NCBI RefSeq assembly: GCF_963583255.1
Contig: NC_084803.1
Location: 18,983,428-19,047,427 of the forward strand
Direction: 5' to 3'
DNA from: Pyrus communis
Lineage: Eukaryota; Streptophyta; Magnoliopsida; Rosales; Rosaceae
Length of the DNA: 64,000 nucleotides
Shown: in pieces, positions 58,264-64,000 of the stretch
How the letters are laid out: each line of letters opens with the position of its first letter
Position numbering within the stretch: the first letter of the stretch is position 1
The notes under the pieces: model-generated
Told to the model about the DNA's origin: nothing
What the model saw: only the letters and a program-made list of their open reading frames with translations
Databases searched by the model: none
Made by a program: the position numbers and the translations under genes

Positions 58264-58600
58264 GTGAGTGTCTGAATCCAAAGGTAAAAAAACAAAACCA
58301 GAAAACTACCATTGCAGTACAGTGTCTGAATTCAAATGTGAAAATGGCTTGTAGGAGGCGTGTAAGTGACGAAAAAGCGAAAATAGAAAATGGACACTGT
58401 AACGCAGTGTCTGAATCCAAAATAAAAAATAGATTAGGAACAGGACACTGCGTTGAAGTGTTTGAATCCAAATATAAAAACAAGCATCTAGTAGGCGTGT
58501 GAATGATGAAAAAAAAAACGAAATCAGGAAATGGACACTGCAATGCAGCGTCTGAATCTAAATGTAAAAAACAAAATAAAAAAACAGACACTACACTTGT
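58264..58600. repeat. Degenerate minisatellite with alternating long and short units
   Basis: Units begin with CAGTGTCTGAATCCAAA and end with GGACACTG, so neighbouring units meet in a GGACACTG..CAGTGTC palindrome. Unit lengths alternate between about 86 and about 53 bp (joints near 58316, 58402, 58455, 58547). The minus-strand frame reads as repeated LDSDTALQCPF-like phrases, but this reflects the DNA repeat and is not taken as a gene. Confidence 0.72.
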
Positions 58601-59109
58601 TGGCCTATTCCAAAATATAAAAAGTATGAGAAATTGAGTGTCAATTGAAGTGGGTGCCAGTTATAGTGGCAGATTTAGTAATTTTTTTTATATTTTAAAT
58701 GGAAAATCACCCTAAATAAAAAAAAAACATTTGAGGGCCAACACTGCACTGCAGTATCTAACTATATCTTTATGTTATTTATTTATTTATTTTTTTAGAA
58801 AAAGGGGACCAGTTGGTGATTTCGTCACGGCAGTCCACATTTTTAGGGATCAAGAAGACTCAGAGACATTTTAGCCTCTCTATGATCAGTATTGTACGAT
58901 TCACTAGTTCAAAAATCGAACCCGAGATGTACTACGTGAAATTCGAGTTTGGAATTTATCCATAACTTTGAGTCACCCCATGATAGCATGACATCAATCT
59001 GACGGCGAACCCGTGCCAGTTGTTTTCGACACGTTGACAACCAACATTTCATACTATCCAAAGGTGTCATCCAAGGTAAGGACGGAGGAAAACTCCAAAA
59101 AAGACTTTT
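58601..59109. other. Spacer between minisatellite and orphan promoter copy
   Basis: No gene recognised. The word AACACTGCACTGCAGTATCT near 58740 is a stray relative of the minisatellite joint. Confidence 0.4.
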
Positions 59110-59283
59110 ATTTCCGTTGAGTGCACGTGACAAGCTCTCGTTGAAGCCACTTGCTGTGCCGCGCCAACACCATTTTAGCGAAGCCAGCGATAAACTCAGC
59201 ATATCTACGTGGCGGTGTAAACTCGAGCTGGACAACCAGTGGGCCCCGCCTACCCATCTGAATGGGCAACCCCCTCCCGGAAA
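59110..59283 (+). repeat. Inverted second copy of the ERF109-like promoter
   Basis: This stretch is the reverse complement of 57755-57944 with substitutions and a deletion of about 30 bp: shared runs include TTTCCGTTGAGTGCACGTGA, AACACCATTTTAG, GCCAGCGATAAA and GGACAACCAGTGGGCCCC. It keeps one intact G-box (59124-59129) but loses the other two (one is now CACTTG) and ends before the TATA box. No AP2 sequence follows on the plus strand, where a second ERF gene would be expected. Confidence 0.9.
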
Positions 59284-59487
59284 CTCGCATAAAGAAACAT
59301 GTTCAGATTCCTTAGAGACTTGCTTTAGTCATACAAGACATTTGGCATCTTCTTCATCAAATTCCTCAACAAGTGAATATCGTTGCAGAGGTTTTGCAGC
59401 TGTTGGTCATTTTTATGATCACTCTTATACCTAGTTCAATAACTTTCACTATTTAAAGTTTATTTTGGAATTAATTATATTATATTA

Positions 59488-60262
59488 AAAAAATGTGAGT
59501 TATTTTGATTCAGTTTCATAAATAATATGGGTTATTTTGCTATTGTTCTAGAAATAGTGTGGGTTCTTTTGGTTCAGTTTCATAAATAGTATGAGTTATT
59601 TTGTTATAATTCCAAATATAGTGTGAGTTATTTTGGTTTAGTTTTTAAATAGTGCATGTTATCTTGCTATAGTTCTAGAAATAGTGTGGCGTACTTTAGT
59701 TCAGTTTCATAAATAGTGTGGATTATTTTGTTATAGTTCCAAACATAATGTGTGTTATTTTGATTCAGTTTCATAATAGTGTGGGTTATTTTGTTATAGT
59801 TCCAGAAATAGTGCAGGTTATTTTGATTTAGTTTCATAAATGGTCTGAATTATTTTGTTATAGTTCCAGAAATAGTGTGGTTTAGTTTGCGATAGTTCCA
59901 GAAATAATGTGGGTTATTTTGATTCAGTTTCATAAATAGTGTGCGTTATTTTGTTATAATTCCAGAAATAGTGTGGGTTAGTTTGCGATAGTTTCATAAA
60001 TAGTGTGAGTTATTTTGGCTTAGTTTTATAAACATTGTGAGTTATTTTGTTATAGTTTTAGAAATAGTGTGCATTATTTTGATTCAATTTCATAAATAAT
60101 GTGGGTTATTTTCATTCAGTTTCATAAATAGTGCGGGTTATTTTGTTATAATTCCAGAAATAGTGTGGGTTAGTTTGCGATAGTTCCAGAAATAGTGTGA
60201 GTTATTTTGATTAAGTTTCATAAACAGTGTGAGTTATTTTGTTATAGTTCCAGAAATAGTGT
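59488..60262. repeat. Minisatellite, 32-bp unit in two alternating forms
   Basis: About 24 units of 32 bp, each GTGTGGGTTATTTTG followed by one of two tails: ATTCAGTTTCATAAATA or TTATAGTTCCAGAAATA. The two tails alternate for most of the array, making a 64-bp higher-order unit, with local slips where one form is doubled. Units differ by single substitutions (GTGAG, GTATG, ATGTG). Confidence 0.92.
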
Positions 60263-60960
60263 GGACCATCTCAGTAATATAGGAAAGGTGATGGGTAAAG
60301 TCAATTAAGCTATAAGGAAAATGAAGCTAATAGATTTTTAGTTTTTAGTTTTTATTTTCTTGCTAGAAATAGAGGCTTACATGAAACAGGAGGGATGAAT
60401 AAGGATATAGGAAAGGTGACCGGTAGGATACAGAACAAATGCAGATGGAATCGTACACAACATGAAAACAAAACTAAACAATTTTGAGTAGGTTGTCTTT
60501 TTCCTGTCTTGGTTAACATTTTATGTCATTCCATGTGCATTTCTTCCTCCTACCACACAGTTCACAACAATTTTTCTTTTTTAATAATGAAGGATTGGAT
60601 GAGGCTTTCGAGTAGAACAATGTAGGAGCGGAGATAAAATATATTAATAAAGAGATTACATTGCCACAACTACATACGAAAAGCGAAACAACAAAAAACT
60701 AGATCATATCCATTAAGCCATCCACTGTGGAAGTATGATATATGCCGGTGCAGTGATCAATCACGAATGCAGATGCAATTTGTAGCATGAAACAGGGTGG
60801 ACATCAAAAATCCCAATGAGGTATTATTACACAAGTTAATGACATTAAATTTATAATCCAACTTGCAACGAAAGCACCACTTTTAAGGGATTTAAGAAAT
60901 GGAAGAGTTCACAAAAAAACTCATTCAGAAATCAACAAAAATATCATCACGGTGCTAATT
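60263..60960. other. Spacer before the copia element
   Basis: AT-rich, no gene. The inner limit of the copia LTR is not defined, so part of this stretch may belong to that LTR. Confidence 0.35.
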
Positions 60961-61138
60961 AGAGCTTATCTTTGGGGCTTAATTTTCTGATATCATTCTT
61001 CTCATCAAGGAGGAAAATATATAATGTACAAAAGTGATTTACAAGGAAAGAAATTAACATCAAATAACCTAATTACAATCTGATTATAAGGACTCAAAAA
61101 GGTAACTAAACTAATTACAAAAGGTCAACTCTCCAACA
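60961..61138 (-). repeat. 3' LTR of the copia element (inner edge defined, outer edge not)
   Basis: On the minus strand the purine tract GAGGGGGAG is followed directly by TGTTGGAG, the usual start of a copia LTR, at 61138. A TATA-like TTATATATTTT lies near 61021 and could be the U3 promoter. The far end of the LTR and the target duplication could not be fixed because the other LTR is outside the window. Confidence 0.55.
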
Positions 61139-64000
61139 CTCCCCCTCAAGTTGGTGCATAAATGTCGTTCATGCCCAACTTGACAAGACAGTTGTCGAAC
61201 GTTTGACTTCCAATAGCTTTAGTTAAGATATCCACTAATTGATCCTCTGACTTTACAAACGGGAATTGAATAATATTCCCATCCAACTTCTCCTTAATGA
61301 AGTGTCTGTCAACTTCCACGTGTTTTGTGCGATCATGTTGAATTGATAGCTGCTTTATTATCACAAAATAAATCTGAGGCTGAATTCGAAGGATACCCGA
61401 GTTCACCAAGTAACCTTCAAAGCCATAATAGTTCACATACTCCTTTTGCCATACCCCTATATTCTGCCTCTGCACTTGATAAAGCAACCACTTTCTGTTT
61501 CTTACTCCGCCAAGTCACTAAGTTTCCTCCCACAAATGTAAAGTAACTAGATGTGGACCGACGATCAATAACGCTGCCTGCCCAATCTGCATCGGTGTAA
61601 CCCTCTATTCAACAATGATCATTCTTGGAAAACATAATGCCTCTACTGGTGAGGACTTCAGGTATCGTAGGATGCGTTCAACTGCACCCATATGTGCCTC
61701 ACTTGGAGAATGCATAAATTGACTAACAACACTTACTGCGTATGCAATATCAGGCCTGGTGTGAGATAAATAAATTAACCTCCCAACTAACCTTTTATAA
61801 CGATCTCTGTTAGTGAGAACTTGATCATGGTACATAGCAAGATGGTGATTTTGGACTATAGGGGTGTCAACCAGTTTACAATCAAGCATTCCGGTTTCAG
61901 TTAATAAGTCTAGAACATATTTTCTTTGAGACAGAAATATACCCTGGTTAGATCGAGCTACTTTTATTCCCAAGCAATATTTCAAACCACCAAGATCTTT
62001 CATCTCGAACTCGGTTGCTAGGTAACCTTTGAGCCTTGAGATTTCCTCTTTGTCATCACCCGTAACAATCATATCGTCCACATAGATGATAAGTGCCGTC
62101 AATTTCCCCATTCGACGTTTCAAGAAAAAGTGTATGATCAGAATTGCTCTGCCTGAACCCATATTTCCTCATAGCCGTTCGAAACCTCCCAAACCATGCT
62201 TGAGGTGATTGTTTCAACCCATACAACGCTTTATTCAACTTGCACACTACTCCGGGTTGTAAAACCAATGCATAACTAGGTGGAATATCTATATACACTT
62301 CTTCTTTAAGATTACCATGTAAGAAAGAATTTTTCACATCAAATTGCTGTAATGGCCAATCTAAGTTGGCCGCCAATGAAAGCAATATTCTTACCGTATT
62401 AATCTTGGCTAGTGGGGCAAATGTCTCTGTATAATCAACACCATACATCTGAGTGTATCCCTTGGCCACCAATCATGCTTTGTATCATTCAACAGACCCA
62501 TTAGCTTTGTACTTGATGGTGTACACCCATCGACACCCAACTCTCTTCTTTCCTTGGGGAAGTGGAACTAAATCCCACATTTGATTTTTCTGGAGTGCAA
62601 CCATTTCTTCCTCCATTGCCTTGGTCCATCGATCGTTAGATAGTGCCTCTTTCAATGAACTTGGTGTGCTATCATTGGATATTTGTTGTACAAAAGCTTT
62701 GTCGGGTTCTGATAACTTCTGTGATGACACATAGTTGGCAATGAGGTATTTAGAGCCTTTCGTTGTGTCCGGTGAATATCGATTGGGTAGCTTTGCCCGG
62801 TTGTGCCTGAAAGGTAATTGATAATTCAGAACAACGGTATCATCAACAAGGATAATAAAGCATACCTCAGGAATATTCTCAGAAGTAAGGCCATCTAGTG
62901 GTACTATATTTGGAGATGAAGGGGGAGTAGTATCAGTAGAAGTATCAAAGTTGACAAGTGGCAGCACTGTTGCCGTGGGTGAGGACGGCATTGCCGTGCC
63001 TGCCGTTGATTTTATGGGCAGCACTACGGTTGCTGTTGGCTGAGCTGGTAACGCAGCCGCTATAGGCTCGGCTAGTGGCAGCGGAAGATCAATACTATCA
63101 TTCCAATCCTTCTCATTATGATGTCTCTTCCCCTAATGAGGAGGATTGGAAGAATCTGAAGGGTAATACATCTCAAAATCGGAAAAAGTGACATCCATAG
63201 TAACATACATTCGATAGGAAGGAGGGTGGTAACAACGGTACCCTTTTTTATGGAGTTCGTACCCCATAAAAATACAACGGAGAGCAAACGGTTCAAGTTT
63301 CGTCCATTGATTTTTATGAAGATGAACAAATGCAACACATCCAAAAACCCGAGGTGGGAGTACCAAAATCGACGGTAGATGCCCAAAAGTAGCAAGGACT
63401 TGTAAGGGAGTAAGAAAATTCAGGGCTTTGGATGGCAGACGGTTGATAAGATAAGTGGCGGTTTGAAGAGCAACATCCCAAGAAGAACGGGGAACAGACG
63501 CACCAATCAAGAGTGAGCGAGCCGTTTCTAAGAGATGACGATTTTGCGCTCAGCCACCCCGTTCTGTTGAGAAGTTTGAGGACAAGTAGTTTCGTGAAGA
63601 ATTCTGTGATTAGTTAAATAATGGAGAAATTCATTATTAACATATTCACCATCGTTATCAAAACGCAAAATCCGTATTGTAGTAGAAAACGGTGTCTGAA
63701 CCATGGTGTGGAAGGTCTTAAAAGCTGAAAAAACACATCATCTGTGTGCAATCGTCTATGAATGTTACAAACCATCGAATACCAGATGAAGTAGTAATTG
63801 GAGATGGTCCCTAAACATCCGAATGAATAAGACCAAAAGGAATAACACTTTTATTAGAATTCAGCGGATAAGAAACATGGTGACTCTTGGCGAGAATGCA
63901 AGTGTCACATTTAAAGTCTGAAACTGAACAACCAACAAATAAATCTGGAAACATATGCTGCAAATAACTGAAAGATGGATGACCCAAACGGTGATGCCAT
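61139..64000 (-). mobile_element. Ty1/copia retrotransposon, 3' part of the internal region
   Basis: Domain order on the minus strand from the window edge inward is GAG-pre-integrase, integrase, reverse transcriptase, RNase H, then polypurine tract and LTR, which is the copia order (integrase before RT). The element continues beyond 64000, so gag, protease and the 5' LTR are not seen. It is full of stops and cannot move by itself. Confidence 0.93.
61146..64000 (-). pseudogene. Copia pol pseudogene (integrase, RT, RNase H)
   Basis: At the window edge WHHRLGHPSF and CDTCILAKSHH mark the GAG-pre-integrase zinc region. The integrase core follows (FDNDGEYVNNEF, QQNGVAERK, near 63650-63550), then PRSSWDVALQTATYLINRLP and the chromodomain-side GC..FVHLHKNQ region to 63133. 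RT starts near 62600 (MWDLVPLPQGKKRVGCRWVY), has LVAKGYTQMYGVDYTETFAP, the ALYGLKQSPQAW motif and the catalytic YVDDMIVTGDD at about 62086. RNase H shows QHDRTKHVEVDRHFIKEKLD near 61320. Lesions: TAG for tryptophan at 63811-63813, a frameshift near 63545, TGA at 62485-62487 and 62473-62475 both where arginine is expected, a frameshift near 62110-62160 just before the catalytic motif, and a gap at 61605-61490. Confidence 0.9.

Noticed and set aside
58205..58591. 128-codon minus-strand frame with repeated LDSDTALQCPF phrases
   Set aside because: Produced by the minisatellite; no start context or similarity.
59488..60262. CRISPR-like regular array
   Set aside because: The units are contiguous 32-bp tandem copies without unique spacers, in a plant nuclear context. 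It is a minisatellite.

Overview
This is a 64 kb window of nuclear DNA from a flowering plant. Evidence: spliced genes with GT-AG introns, plant-only families (a group X AP2/ERF factor, a CML calcium sensor, a DETOXIFICATION/MATE carrier), AT-rich intergenic DNA, and dense plant transposons including Cassandra TRIM elements with a 5S rRNA-like LTR. The overall style fits a woody eudicot; Rosaceae (apple, pear or relatives) is my impression, not something proved here.

Only five genes look intact: a small two-EF-hand protein (382-678, -), a four-EF-hand calmodulin-like protein (17576-18175, -), a two-exon MATE transporter (26391-28065, -), a very large BAT2-like coiled-coil protein in eight coding exons (45904-54599, +), and an ERF109/RRTF1-type transcription factor (56641-57507, -). 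They do not form a pathway. Both EF-hand proteins are calcium sensors, and the ERF family is linked to redox and wound signalling, but the co-location may be chance.

Layout. 1-1.2 kb: EF-hand gene. 1.2-10.2 kb: nested transposons, a hAT element (1865-9993) holding a Cassandra TRIM (2447-9430) that in turn holds a second hAT element with a decayed transposase (3073-9277); target-site duplications are visible at every level, and a further outer Harbinger-like shell is possible. 10.2-17.5 kb: AT-rich DNA with MITE-like elements. 17.6-18.2 kb: CML gene. 18.2-26.4 kb: mostly small DNA transposons, one with an 8-bp and one with a 9-bp target duplication. 26.4-28.4 kb: MATE gene. 28.4-43 kb: graveyard of gene fragments and elements: a long-TIR element carrying a LEA-2/NDR1-like fragment that was itself hit by a MITE, two pieces of a ClpB/HSP101 gene, a solo Cassandra LTR, a second long-TIR element, a decayed phenylcoumaran benzylic ether reductase (isoflavone reductase-like) fragment, and a 1.5 kb solo LTR with a perfect TAAGG duplication. 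45.3-55.2 kb: the BAT2-like gene, with an internal tandem exon duplication. 55.4-56.5 kb: a hAT element carrying two tandem copies of an F-box (SKIP23-like) fragment. 56.6-57.9 kb: the ERF gene and its G-box promoter. 58-60.3 kb: two minisatellites and an inverted second copy of the ERF promoter without a gene. 61.1-64 kb: the 3' part of a decayed Ty1/copia retrotransposon on the minus strand, running off the window.

I found no wholly new system. The features most worth following are the gene-fragment capture by three elements, the exon duplication in the BAT2-like gene, the orphan inverted ERF promoter copy, and the dated nest around Cassandra.
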